A DNA stretch of 9,997 nucleotides. Source: Clostridia bacterium (GTDB taxonomy: Bacteria; Bacillota; Clostridia; UMGS1883). This document shows positions 1 through 6,874 of the stretch, one piece after another. Every line of letters starts with the position of its first letter. Positions within the stretch are counted from its first letter, which is position 1. The stretch is from contig CAAGBE010000081.1 in NCBI GenBank assembly GCA_900768005.1, forward strand, positions 1-9,997, read 5' to 3'. The notes below the pieces were generated by a model. The model did no database searches. It was not told the DNA's origin and worked only from the letters and a program-made list of their open reading frames with translations. A program made the position numbers and the translations under genes.

Positions 1-910
1 CAGGGTAAATACCGCAATAAACCATAGGATTTACACTGCGATAGCCTGCAAGAGGCTCTGCAGCAGGGTTGTTTGCATCAGTTACAGTATCACCCACCTG
101 AGTATCGCGAACTGTCTTGATGCTTGCAGCAATATAGCCAACCTCACCTGCTTTTATAGATTTTGCAGGCATTACACCCTTTGGGTTAAGATAGCCTGTT
201 TCAACAACATCAAATTCACCACCCGTTGCCATAAAGCGGATACGCATACCGGGTTTTATTTCACCCTCCATTACACGGACATATACAATTACACCCTTGT
301 ATGAATCGTAGTAAGAGTCAAATATAAGCGCACGGGGAGGTGCTGTTTCGTCACCCTTGGGTGCAGGAATATTCTTTACAATATATTCGGGGATTTCTTC
401 TATGTTAATTCCGTTTTTTGCACTTACTCTCGGAGCATCCTCGGCAGGAATACCAATTATGTCCTCTATTTCCTTAACAATATCATCAGGACGTGCTGAG
501 GGAAGGTCAATTTTATTTATTACAGGGAGAATTTCAAGGTTATGGTCAAGTGCAAGGTATGTGTTGGCAAGAGTCTGCGCCTCTATACCCTGTGATGCAT
601 CAACTACCAAAAGCGCACCCTCACACGCTGCAAGGGAACGGGACACCTCATAGTTAAAGTCAACGTGACCTGGGGTGTCAATCAGGTTAAGGATATAGTC
701 CTTACCATCCTCCGCCTTATAATTAAGCCTTACAGCACGGGCTTTGATAGTAATACCTCTTTCCTTTTCAAGGTCCATATTATCAAGCAACTGCTCAGAC
801 ATTTCACGGCTTTCAATACTTCCCGTAAGCTCTAAAAGTCTGTCCGCAAGGGTACTCTTACCATGGTCTATATGTGCAATTATACAAAAGTTTCTGATAT
901 TTTCCTGCAT
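1..910 (-). CDS. lepA: Elongation factor 4 (LepA), N-terminal part, cut by window edge
   Basis: Translational GTPase that binds the ribosome and is thought to back-translocate or remodel stalled elongation complexes. The 303 codons present cover the G domain and the start of domain II. All five G motifs are visible: AHIDHGKST at residues 12-20, RGITIK at 51-56, DTPGHVDF at 78-85, NKID at 132-135 and SAK at 163-165. The sequence HIDHGKSTLADR, with the insert before RGITIK, separates LepA from EF-G and EF-Tu. The start is the ATG at 910-908, preceded by GAGAGG at 923-918 with 7 nt spacing. The C-terminal half, including the LepA-specific C-terminal domain, lies beyond position 1. It is transcribed away from nfo and appears to have its own promoter. 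No frameshift or odd residue is seen in a G motif. Confidence 0.97.
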   Translation of the reverse strand, partial: MQENIRNFCIIAHIDHGKSTLADRLLELTGSIESREMSEQLLDNMDLEKERGITIKARAVRLNYKAEDGKDYILNLIDTPGHVDFNYEVSRSLAACEGALLVVDASQGIEAQTLANTYLALDHNLEILPVINKIDLPSARPDDIVKEIEDIIGIPAEDAPRVSAKNGINIEEIPEYIVKNIPAPKGDETAPPRALIFDSYYDSYKGVIVYVRVMEGEIKPGMRIRFMATGGEFDVVETGYLNPKGVMPAKSIKAGEVGYIAASIKTVRDTQVGDTVTDANNPAAEPLAGYRSVNPMVYCGIYP

Positions 911-953
911 AGTTTTTCCTCTCAATAATAATGTACAAATTTATACAGAATAT

Positions 954-982
954 ATTGTACCACATTTTTTGGAAAATGTGAA
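954..982 (-). promoter_or_regulatory. Sigma-A-type promoter of lepA
   Basis: On the minus strand, TTCACA (982-977, five of six matches to TTGACA) is separated by exactly 17 bp from TACAAT (959-954). The -10 is preceded by TGG, giving an extended -10 (TGnTACAAT). It lies 43 bp upstream of the lepA start and downstream of the nfo terminator, so lepA would be transcribed independently of nfo. Predicted by eye from consensus only. Confidence 0.75.
961..980. repeat. Inverted repeat in the spacer of the lepA promoter, possible operator
   Basis: CACATTTT (961-968) and AAAATGTG (973-980) are perfect 8-bp inverted arms around the 4-bp centre TTGG. The repeat fills the spacer between the -10 and -35 of the lepA promoter and overlaps four bases of the -35. 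This is a typical place for a dimeric repressor to bind, but I do not recognise the motif as that of a known regulator. It could also be an accident of A/T-rich sequence. Confidence 0.4.
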
Positions 983-1026
983 CTGTTTTTTTTGCATTTA
1001 TTCTATAATTTTTCGGTCGTTGACAC

Positions 1027-1070
1027 AAAAACACAAGCTGAACGGTTAACTTCGTTCAGCTTGTGTTTTT
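1027..1070 (-). terminator. Intrinsic terminator of nfo
   Basis: Perfect 18-bp inverted repeat: arms 1027-1044 and 1053-1070 around an 8-nt loop. Read on the minus strand, the stem ends in GTGTTTTT, giving a five-U tract. The upstream arm overlaps two bases of the nfo TAA stop codon (1071-1069), so termination follows directly after translation ends. The other strand also ends in five T's, but no plus-strand gene reads into it from the left. Confidence 0.9.
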
Positions 1071-1902
1071 ATTCTTCTCTATTCGCTTTTAAAAGTTCAA
1101 TTTCTGCCTTATAACCGTCAAGTTCATTAGGTGTTTCAAGAAACACGGGAAGATGCTTGAGGCGGGGATTATTTATAATATTTTTCATTGCTTCAAGACC
1201 GATTGAGCCTTCACCTATTTTTTCGTGCCTGTCCTTATGGCTTTCAAATGGATTCTTGGAATCATTCATATGAATAGCATAAAGTCTGTCAAGTCCGATT
1301 ATTCTGTCAAACTCGTCAAGCACACCATCAAGGTTTCCTACAATGTCATAGCCTGCATCATATACGTGGCAGGTATCAAGGCATACGCCTACCTTTTCGG
1401 AAAGCTCCGTTTTTTCAATGATTTCTCTGAGTTCTTCAAAGCTTCTTCCGATTTCACTGCCTTTACCCGACATTGTTTCAAGAAGAACGATTGTTGTCTG
1501 GTCAGGAGTAAGAATAGTATTGAGAAGTGAGGCTGTAAGCTCAATTCCCTTTTCAGAACCCTGACCAACGTGACTTCCCGGATGGAAGTTATAGAGGTTT
1601 CCTGGAACATACTCCATACGAAGCATATCATCCTGCATAATACGGAGTGCAAGGTCACGCACTCTTTCATCTGCAGATGAGGGGTTAAGGGTATATGGTG
1701 CGTGTGCAAGGATTTTGCCAAATCCGTTCTCGGAAGTATATTTCAAAAACTCCGCTATATCCTTTTCATCTATATCCTTTGCAGCAAAGCCACGGGGATT
1801 TCGTGTAAAAAACTGAAATGTGTTGGCACCGATTGATGAGGCTTCCTTTGCCATATGCAAAAACCCCTTTGATGCAGACAAGTGACATCCTAAGTAAAAC
1901 AT
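1069..1902 (-). CDS. nfo: Endonuclease IV (AP endonuclease, deoxyribonuclease IV)
   Basis: Class II AP endonuclease of base excision repair: it cleaves 5' of abasic sites and can remove blocked 3' ends, using three Zn ions in a TIM barrel. The 277 residues match the usual family length. All nine metal ligands known from E. coli Nfo appear in order: H67 (AHAPY), H107 (NFHPGSH), E142 (LLET), D176 and H179 (LDTCH), H211 (HMNDSK), D224 and H226 (DRHEKIGEG) and E256 (FLETP). The N-terminal GCHLSASKG and NTFQFFTRNPRG motifs are also present. The start ATG (1902-1900) follows a perfect AAGGAG at 1916-1911 with 8 nt spacing. It appears monocistronic, divergent from ispE and closed by a strong terminator. 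Assignment is secure because the ligand set is complete. Confidence 0.97.
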   Translation of the reverse strand: MFYLGCHLSASKGFLHMAKEASSIGANTFQFFTRNPRGFAAKDIDEKDIAEFLKYTSENGFGKILAHAPYTLNPSSADERVRDLALRIMQDDMLRMEYVPGNLYNFHPGSHVGQGSEKGIELTASLLNTILTPDQTTIVLLETMSGKGSEIGRSFEELREIIEKTELSEKVGVCLDTCHVYDAGYDIVGNLDGVLDEFDRIIGLDRLYAIHMNDSKNPFESHKDRHEKIGEGSIGLEAMKNIINNPRLKHLPVFLETPNELDGYKAEIELLKANREE

Positions 1903-1924
1903 AATAATCTCTCCTTAAAAATTA

Positions 1925-1953
1925 TTGCTTTTAAATTTAAAGTATAGTATAAT
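1925..1953 (+). promoter_or_regulatory. Candidate sigma-A promoter of the ispE cluster
   Basis: TTGCTT (1925-1930) is followed by a 17-bp spacer and a perfect TATAAT (1948-1953), 40 bp upstream of the ispE ATG. Only TTG of the -35 matches consensus, but spacing and -10 are ideal. It is probably the main vegetative entry into ispE-spoIIR-trmB and the following genes, since no terminator is seen in the gaps downstream. Confidence 0.6.
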
Positions 1954-1971
1954 ATTATATAATAATCTCAA
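1941..1971 (-). promoter_or_regulatory. Candidate promoter of nfo
   Basis: On the minus strand, TTGAGA (1971-1966, five of six) is followed after 19 bp by TATACT (1946-1941). A second TATACT at 1951-1946 would give only a 14-bp spacer. The region is so A/T-rich that several -10 choices exist; the -35 is the more convincing part. It overlaps the candidate ispE promoter on the other strand. Confidence 0.4.
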
Positions 1972-1993
1972 AAAATGAGAGGTAATATACAAA

Positions 1994-2845
1994 ATGAAAA
2001 AAGTAGTAACCAAAGCATTTGCAAAAATCAATCTTTCTTTAGATGTTCTTGGCAAGCTTGAAAATGGGTATCATGAAGTACAAATGGTTATGCAGACTGT
2101 TTCTGTTTTTGACCTTGTAACCGTCACAAAAATCAAAAGCGGTATAGAGCTTTCCACAAATCTTCCGTATCTTCCCATTGACAGCAACAATATTGCATAC
2201 AGAGCGGCCGAAGAATTTTTCAAATATACGGGAATAAAAGATGGTGTCAGCATTGACATTTCCAAACGTATTCCCGTCGGTGCAGGACTTGCAGGAGGAA
2301 GCAGTAACGCATCCGCTGTACTTAAAGCTATGAACAAGCTTTTTGGCACAGGCTTATCCTTGAAAGAGCTTTGCAAAATCGGTATCAAATTGGGTGCCGA
2401 TGTACCTTACTGTATTCTCGGCGGAACAAGACTTGCAGAGGGTATCGGGGAAAAGCTTTCTCCCCTTCCAAAATTTCCCAAGTGCAGTATTGTTCTTGTA
2501 AAACCGGCTTTTTCCATAAGCACCAAAACAGTTTATGAAAAAATTGATTCATATACAGATTATAAAAGGCCACAGACACAAAAGCTTATTGAGGGACTTC
2601 ACGCTTCCGATATGAAAATAATTACAGGTGCCATGGGTAATGTTCTTGAAGAAGTAAGTCTTTCTGAACATCCTATACTGCAAAAAGTTAAGGATGAACT
2701 TATGGAGCTTGGTGCCATCCGTGCACAGATGAGCGGAAGCGGTCCTACTGTTTTCGGTATTTTCAAAAATATGGAAGATGCACGAAATGCAAAAAAGGAA
2801 TTGTGGGGAAAATACAAAACAGTATATATTTGTACACCCGTATAA
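1994..2845 (+). CDS. ispE: 4-diphosphocytidyl-2-C-methyl-D-erythritol kinase (IspE)
   Basis: GHMP-family kinase that phosphorylates the 2-hydroxyl of CDP-methylerythritol with ATP, a cytoplasmic step of the non-mevalonate (MEP) isoprenoid pathway. The 283 residues are normal for the family. Visible motifs are AKINLSLDV with catalytic-site K11 at 10-18, the ATP-binding glycine-rich PVGAGLAGGSSNASA at 94-108, LGADVPYCILGG at 133-144 with the putative catalytic D136, and the C-terminal GHMP motif SGSGPTVFG at 247-255. The ATG at 1994 is preceded by GAGAGGT at 1977-1983, spacing about 10 nt. It is the first gene of the plus-strand cluster. The spoIIR gene follows 43 bp later, and the ispE stop codon overlaps the candidate sigma-F promoter of that gene. 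It implies the organism makes isoprenoids by the MEP route. Confidence 0.97.
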   Translation: MKKVVTKAFAKINLSLDVLGKLENGYHEVQMVMQTVSVFDLVTVTKIKSGIELSTNLPYLPIDSNNIAYRAAEEFFKYTGIKDGVSIDISKRIPVGAGLAGGSSNASAVLKAMNKLFGTGLSLKELCKIGIKLGADVPYCILGGTRLAEGIGEKLSPLPKFPKCSIVLVKPAFSISTKTVYEKIDSYTDYKRPQTQKLIEGLHASDMKIITGAMGNVLEEVSLSEHPILQKVKDELMELGAIRAQMSGSGPTVFGIFKNMEDARNAKKELWGKYKTVYICTPV

Positions 2846-2869
2846 AATTTTTCCTCAGTGGCAATACTT
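2840..2869 (+). promoter_or_regulatory. Candidate sigma-F (forespore) promoter of spoIIR
   Basis: GTATA (2840-2844) is separated by 15 bp from GGCAATACTT (2860-2869), which fits the Bacillus sigma-F pattern GyATA-N15-GGnnAnAnT at every fixed position. In B. subtilis, spoIIR is a known sigma-F target, so the site is where one would expect it. The -35 overlaps the ispE stop codon. A start about 7 nt downstream would fall at about 2876, leaving only a roughly 13-nt leader beginning at the ribosome binding site. That short leader is the main reason for caution. Confidence 0.5.
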
Positions 2870-2902
2870 ACATACGAGGTGTTGCTGAGTGAAAAAAATT
2901 TT
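2844..2902 (+). promoter_or_regulatory. RNA hairpin covering the spoIIR ribosome binding site and start
   Basis: In a transcript reading through from ispE, CTCA (2854-2857) pairs with TGAG (2886-2889) and GCAATAC (2861-2867) pairs with GTGTTGC (2879-2885, one G-U). This gives 11 bp with a 3-nt bulge and an 11-nt loop. Nine further A-U pairs (2844-2852 with 2894-2902) can form outside it. Half of the GAGGTG ribosome binding site (2876-2881) and the first base of the GTG start are in the stem. A transcript starting at the sigma-F promoter would lack the whole left arm. Confidence 0.5.
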
Positions 2903-3509
2903 GACATTACTTGCTGTAACAGGCTTTATGCTTTTTCTGTTGGTAGGGTATTCCACAACAGTTAATTCTAATATTTCCGAAAACATTGTAAGACTCCATA
3001 TTCTTGCAAACAGCGATAGCGTTGAGGACCAACAGCTGAAGCTTCAGGTTCGTGATGCAATATTAGAGCACAGTCGTGCAAATTTTACAAAAAAGAGCGA
3101 TGTAAAAACAAAGCTTGATGAATATAAAGAAATTGCAAAAACCGTCATTTCCAAAAAGGGATATGATTACCCGATTGAAGTAGAATACGGAAATTTTAAA
3201 TTCCCGACAAAGGAATATAATAACATCCGTCTTCCTGCAGGAAATTACGATGCGTTAAGGGTTAAAATCGGAAATGCCGAGGGGCAGAACTGGTGGTGCG
3301 TGATGTTTCCTCCCCTTTGCTTTGTTGACGGTACTACAGACAGCGTTTATGCTGAGGAAAAACTGCAATCCTCATTGGATAAGGAAGCCTATGACATCAT
3401 AACAACAAGCACGCAAAATGGTGTATTCCCCTTTGAGGTTAAATTTAAAATAGTTGAATTTTACGGTAAGCTTTGCGGAAAGGACAAGGTCTACGCAAAG
3501 TCAAAGTAG
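2889..3509 (+). CDS. spoIIR: Stage II sporulation protein R (SpoIIR)
   Basis: Signalling protein made in the forespore and secreted toward the mother cell, where it triggers SpoIIGA to cleave pro-sigma-E. The 206 residues begin with a short basic stretch and a hydrophobic segment (about residues 4-22) that serves as export signal or anchor. The family's conserved N-terminal block follows (IVRLHILANSDSVEDQ, 33-48), and then the second conserved block with NYDALRVKIG (119-128) and WWCVMFPPLCFVD (135-147). I take the GTG at 2889 as start because GAGGTG lies 7 nt upstream (2876-2881) and the protein then opens with a typical MKK signal-like end. It sits between ispE and trmB, 43 bp and 24 bp away. 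Its regulation probably differs from the neighbours: a sigma-F-like promoter and a start-masking hairpin precede it. Confidence 0.95.
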   Translation: MKKILTLLAVTGFMLFLLVGYSTTVNSNISENIVRLHILANSDSVEDQQLKLQVRDAILEHSRANFTKKSDVKTKLDEYKEIAKTVISKKGYDYPIEVEYGNFKFPTKEYNNIRLPAGNYDALRVKIGNAEGQNWWCVMFPPLCFVDGTTDSVYAEEKLQSSLDKEAYDIITTSTQNGVFPFEVKFKIVEFYGKLCGKDKVYAKSK

Positions 3510-3533
3510 ACGAAAGAGAAAGGACTTCGTACT

Positions 3534-4163
3534 ATGAGAATGAGAACACGCAGTCACCTTGATGACAGAATCAAGGCGTGCGAAAACATTATGCTTGAAA
3601 ATTTTAACGACACTGCCCGTGAGTTTGCGGGTAGTTGTCCCTTACATATTGAGATAGGCTGCGGAAAGGGACGCTTTATTGCAGAAACTGCAAAGTCAAA
3701 TCCCGATATCCGCTATATTGCAGTTGAAAAGGTATCAAATGTAATGGTACTTGCAATGGAAAAGGCCGTAAAGGCAGAGGTTACTAATCTGCGTTTTATG
3801 CGTGGAAATTTCCAGATACTTGCAGAATCATTTCCAGATAAATCTGTAGACAGAATATACCTTAATTTCAGCGACCCATGGCCTAAGAAAGGTTATGCAA
3901 AACGCAGGCTGACACACGGCGGATTTTTGGAAATTTACAAGAGAATTTTAAAGGACGACGGTGAAATCTGTTTCAAGACAGATAACCGTGAGCTTTTCGA
4001 TTTTTCCCTTGAAAGCTTCCCCGAAAACGGTTTTTCTCTTTCGGAAGTTACCTTCGATTTACACAGCAGCGATTTCGAGGGTAACATTATGACAGAATAC
4101 GAGGAGCGTTTTTCACAAATGGGTTTCCCCATCTGCAGATTGGTGGCTAAAAAGACACATTGA
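3534..4163 (+). CDS. trmB: tRNA (guanine-N7-)-methyltransferase (TrmB)
   Basis: SAM-dependent enzyme that forms m7G46 in the variable loop of tRNAs. The 209 residues fit the family. They show an N-terminal basic RMRTRSH, the SAM-binding motif I EIGCGKG at 40-46, the acidic end of the second strand at E65 (AVEKV), the family signature NFSDPWPKKGYAKRR at 111-125, KTDN at 148-151 and the C-terminal TEYEERF at 187-193. The ATG at 3534 has AAAGGA at 3519-3524 with 9 nt spacing; the Met codon two positions later would be 15 nt from it and is less likely. It lies 24 bp after spoIIR without a terminator, so it probably shares its transcript. The following gene starts 54 bp downstream. Confidence 0.97.
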   Translation: MRMRTRSHLDDRIKACENIMLENFNDTAREFAGSCPLHIEIGCGKGRFIAETAKSNPDIRYIAVEKVSNVMVLAMEKAVKAEVTNLRFMRGNFQILAESFPDKSVDRIYLNFSDPWPKKGYAKRRLTHGGFLEIYKRILKDDGEICFKTDNRELFDFSLESFPENGFSLSEVTFDLHSSDFEGNIMTEYEERFSQMGFPICRLVAKKTH

Positions 4164-4202
4164 CATTTTACCACGAAAGCCAGATTGTTTCAATGTTTTT
4201 TT

Positions 4203-4209
4203 GAAAGGA
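4203..4209 (+). promoter_or_regulatory. Ribosome binding site deciding the start of the SbcD-like gene
   Basis: GAAAGGA lies 8 nt before the ATG at 4218. The longer reading from an ATG at 4185 has no such site and would add eleven residues (MFQCFFERISH) upstream of the conserved first strand of the phosphoesterase fold, so 4218 is chosen. Confidence 0.75.
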
Positions 4210-4217
4210 TTAGTCAT

Positions 4218-5300
4218 ATGATGCTCAGAATTGTTCATTGTGCAGACATACATATCGGTGCATCCTTCGGTCGGCTTCCCTCCCACCTTGCATCCTTGCG
4301 CGCAGAGGAACAAAGGGCCGTTTTTATGGATACCATAAATTATTGCAAAGAAAAATCAGTCGACGCACTACTTATATGCGGCGACTTATTTGATTCCCCA
4401 AATCCTTTGAAAAAAGATGCGGAATTTGTGAGAAAAGCACTTGCTTCCCTCTCTCCTGTTCCCGTTTTTATTATTTCAGGAAATCACGATTATATTTACC
4501 CTGATTCACCTTTTTTGAAGGAGGATTATTTCACCGACAATGTACATATTTTCCCGTGCTTTGACCATTATTTTGAAATTCCCGAAAAAAACACGGTTAT
4601 ATACGGAAAATCCTACAACAGTACAGTTACATCGGCTTCATTTACTGATATGCCCTTTGATGAGAACAAGATAAATATTATGTGTCTTCACGGAGATTTT
4701 AACATTGCAGGTGACTACGCCCAAATAAGCCGCGAATTTCTTTCTTCACTTCCCGTAAATTATGCTGCAATGGGACATATACATAACGGGGAGATTTTTG
4801 AGGTTGGAAATGTAAAATGTGCATACAGCGGTGCTTTGGATGGTACAGGCTTCGATGATGACGGGGTTACGGGGTTTATTTACGGAGAAATTACCGAGAA
4901 CGAAACAAAGATTTTCCCCGTACCGCTTTCAAAAAGACATTATCACAATATTTCCTGTGACATAAGCGGTGAGGATACGGAAAAGAGCCTACAGAAGTTT
5001 AAAAGCATTGTACACAGTGAAGATTTATATAAAATCACACTGATTGGTGAAACAACTGACGAAATCAATACTGAATTTTTAGAAAATGAGCTTAAAGAAC
5101 ACTGCTTTTATGCGGAAATCTATGATGATACTTCTCTTTCCTACGATTTTGATGAAATTGAAAAAGAAGAAAGCCTTCGCGGAGAGTTTTTGAGAGAGCT
5201 GAGAAAGCTTACCTCAAGCGAGGAGGAATTTATTCTTTGCAGCAAGGCAGGGCTTGACGCACTTATGGGAAAAATCCCCTCAATGGAGGTGGATATATGA
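4218..5300 (+). CDS. SbcD/Mre11-like DNA repair metallophosphoesterase (YhaO family)
   Basis: Predicted Mn-dependent nuclease subunit that works with the SbcC/Rad50-like ATPase encoded next to it on DNA ends or hairpins. In the 360-residue product all five calcineurin-type phosphoesterase motifs are intact: CADIHIG at 8-14 (D10, H12), GDLFD at 55-59 (D56), GNHD at 88-91, LHGD at 157-160 and GHIH at 186-189. The block YSGALDGTGFDD (203-214) is typical of the YhaO/SbcD group. The C-terminal 130 residues are acidic and less conserved, the region that in SbcD/Mre11 contacts the partner ATPase. The stop overlaps the ATPase start by 4 bp (ATGA), indicating translational coupling and a stoichiometric complex. 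YhaO of Bacillus is the closest family I recognise; the exact substrate is not known from sequence. Confidence 0.88.
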   Translation: MMLRIVHCADIHIGASFGRLPSHLASLRAEEQRAVFMDTINYCKEKSVDALLICGDLFDSPNPLKKDAEFVRKALASLSPVPVFIISGNHDYIYPDSPFLKEDYFTDNVHIFPCFDHYFEIPEKNTVIYGKSYNSTVTSASFTDMPFDENKINIMCLHGDFNIAGDYAQISREFLSSLPVNYAAMGHIHNGEIFEVGNVKCAYSGALDGTGFDDDGVTGFIYGEITENETKIFPVPLSKRHYHNISCDISGEDTEKSLQKFKSIVHSEDLYKITLIGETTDEINTEFLENELKEHCFYAEIYDDTSLSYDFDEIEKEESLRGEFLRELRKLTSSEEEFILCSKAGLDALMGKIPSMEVDI

Positions 5301-6874
5301 TTATTACAAAGCTTGAAATCATATCATTCGGGAAATTTTCAAATAAGGTTATGGAATTTTCCGACGAACTCAATATTATTTTCGGCAACAACGAAAGCGG
5401 CAAAAGCACCATTATAAGCTTCATATACGCAATGCTTTACGGTTTTGGTGACAACAGAGGGAAAACCCTTTCTCTCCGTGAAAAATACACCCCGTGGAAC
5501 GGTGGTGTATGTGAGGGAAAAATAACCGTACTTACAGATGACGGAAAGCATATATGCATTTACAGAAAAGCAGGAAATGTCAAAAAGTACGATATACTTC
5601 GTGTATATGATGCAGACACGGGGGAGGAAGTCCAAATAAATCCCGAAAATATAATCGGTGTCGGTCAGGATACATTTTTCAAAACCATTTGTATAAAACA
5701 GCTTTCTTCCGCGTTTGAGGGCAATAATGACGAGATTACTCAAAGGCTTTCAAACATTGCATCAGGCGGCGATGAAGCAGTAAATTACGAAAAGGCACAA
5801 AAAATTCTTGAAGGAATACGCCGTGAAATTCAGCCCCACCGCGGACTGGGCGGCGAGCTTATGAGTATTACAAACAAGCTTGCCGAAGCACAAAAAATAC
5901 AGATGGCAAAAAGCAGTTTGAAAACTGAGTTTCAGTCGCTTGATACCCTTGTAACACAGACAGAGAATGAGGTTTCCCGACTTTCAAAAAAGGAAAGTTA
6001 CTTAAAGGATGAAGATTGCACCCTTGAAATAGCCCGTCTTCAAGGCAGACTTGAGGAAATGAAGAAAAGAAACTTACACACTCCGTTTTTAGTGTTGGGG
6101 ATTCTGAGTCTTATGATTTTTTCTGTGGCAATGTTTATTGATTCCAATTTCACCTATCTATTTCTCCCGCTTTCATTGGTATTTTTTGCAATACGATTTA
6201 TAAAAAGGAATTCTTCTGCAAACAATAACCTAAAAGATACTGAAGAAGAACTCCAAAGACTTATGGAAAAAAAGGAAAATAATGATAAAGAAAAGGAATC
6301 TGTTTCAAAAGCTCTTTATGAGGCGAAAAAAAGACTTGAGGAGCTTAAAATCCGCAAGGAGTCCATATCACTTTCTCTTTCAGAAGAAATTGCGGATACG
6401 GACAGTCTTACGGAAAAGAAAAAAAGGCTTGAAGCAAAACTTCGTGCCGTTACGATGAGTATGGAGGCACTAAAGCGCGCCCATGAAAATATGCAGAAAA
6501 ACTTTACCCCTGCATTAAACAGGAAGGCATCAGAATATTTCAGCCATATTGCAGGCGGTAAATATTCACGGATTTTTTGTGATAAGGAATTTGGGGTTAT
6601 GATAGAGGAAGACCTCCCCCGTGAAAGCGGATTTTTCTCGGGAGGGACTGTTGACCAGCTTTATTTATCCGTAAGGCTTGCTTTAACCGATATGCTTTAC
6701 GGTGACGGAAGCTGTCCGATACTCCTTGACCAGCCGTTTTTACAGTATGACAAGATAAGAAAAGAGAGAGCGATAAAGCTCTTGGAGAATCTTCCCCACA
6801 AGAGGCAGGTGCTTCTTTTCACAAGTGACGAAAGTTTAATTTCAACTAATAAAGCAATAGAAATATTGACATAA
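5297..6874 (+). CDS. Short membrane-anchored SbcC/Rad50-like ATPase (YhaN family)
   Basis: Likely ATPase partner of the preceding nuclease. Layout of the 525 residues: an ABC-type N-lobe with Walker A GNNESGKST (30-38) and Q-loop Q135 (IKQLSS); coiled coil of about 185-258; two hydrophobic helices at about 263-281 and 284-301 forming a membrane hairpin; a second coiled coil of about 307-400; and a C-lobe with signature FSGGTVDQLYLSVRLAL (447-463), Walker B PILLDQPF (474-481) and D-loop D485. It is far shorter than SbcC or Bacillus YhaN (both roughly 1000 residues), because each coiled-coil arm is under 100 residues. The residue after Walker B Asp478 is Gln479 where an acid is expected, and the usual switch His after the last strand appears replaced (FTSDE, 508-512). 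Start: ATG at 5297, GGAGGTGG at 5285-5292. The Rad50-like fold is secure; activity is uncertain. Confidence 0.85.
   Translation: MIITKLEIISFGKFSNKVMEFSDELNIIFGNNESGKSTIISFIYAMLYGFGDNRGKTLSLREKYTPWNGGVCEGKITVLTDDGKHICIYRKAGNVKKYDILRVYDADTGEEVQINPENIIGVGQDTFFKTICIKQLSSAFEGNNDEITQRLSNIASGGDEAVNYEKAQKILEGIRREIQPHRGLGGELMSITNKLAEAQKIQMAKSSLKTEFQSLDTLVTQTENEVSRLSKKESYLKDEDCTLEIARLQGRLEEMKKRNLHTPFLVLGILSLMIFSVAMFIDSNFTYLFLPLSLVFFAIRFIKRNSSANNNLKDTEEELQRLMEKKENNDKEKESVSKALYEAKKRLEELKIRKESISLSLSEEIADTDSLTEKKKRLEAKLRAVTMSMEALKRAHENMQKNFTPALNRKASEYFSHIAGGKYSRIFCDKEFGVMIEEDLPRESGFFSGGTVDQLYLSVRLALTDMLYGDGSCPILLDQPFLQYDKIRKERAIKLLENLPHKRQVLLFTSDESLISTNKAIEILT

Noticed and set aside
933..960. GTACAA and TTGTAC as an operator-like inverted repeat near the lepA transcription start
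   Set aside because: Arms of only 6 bp around a 16-bp gap in A/T-rich DNA; easily due to chance.
357..1049. Plus-strand open frames of about 100 codons opposite lepA
   Set aside because: They are the antisense of a conserved GTPase, have no ribosome binding site or recognisable motif, and the second runs into the terminator region.
4160..4188. TTGACA overlapping the trmB stop as -35 of a promoter for the nuclease pair
   Set aside because: At 17 bp spacing the -10 would be GATTGT, only three matches; not enough to call.
4188..4206. TTTCAA/TTGAAA hairpin before the SbcD-like gene
   Set aside because: Six A/T-rich pairs with a 7-nt loop are too weak to be called a terminator or a translation block.
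4185..4217. Longer N-terminus for the SbcD-like protein from an ATG at 4185
   Set aside because: It adds residues before the first conserved strand and has no ribosome binding site, whereas GAAAGGA stands 8 nt before the ATG at 4218.
5339..5743. 134-codon minus-strand frame opposite the ATPase gene
   Set aside because: It lies wholly within the conserved Walker A to Q-loop coding region of the other strand and has no plausible start signal.
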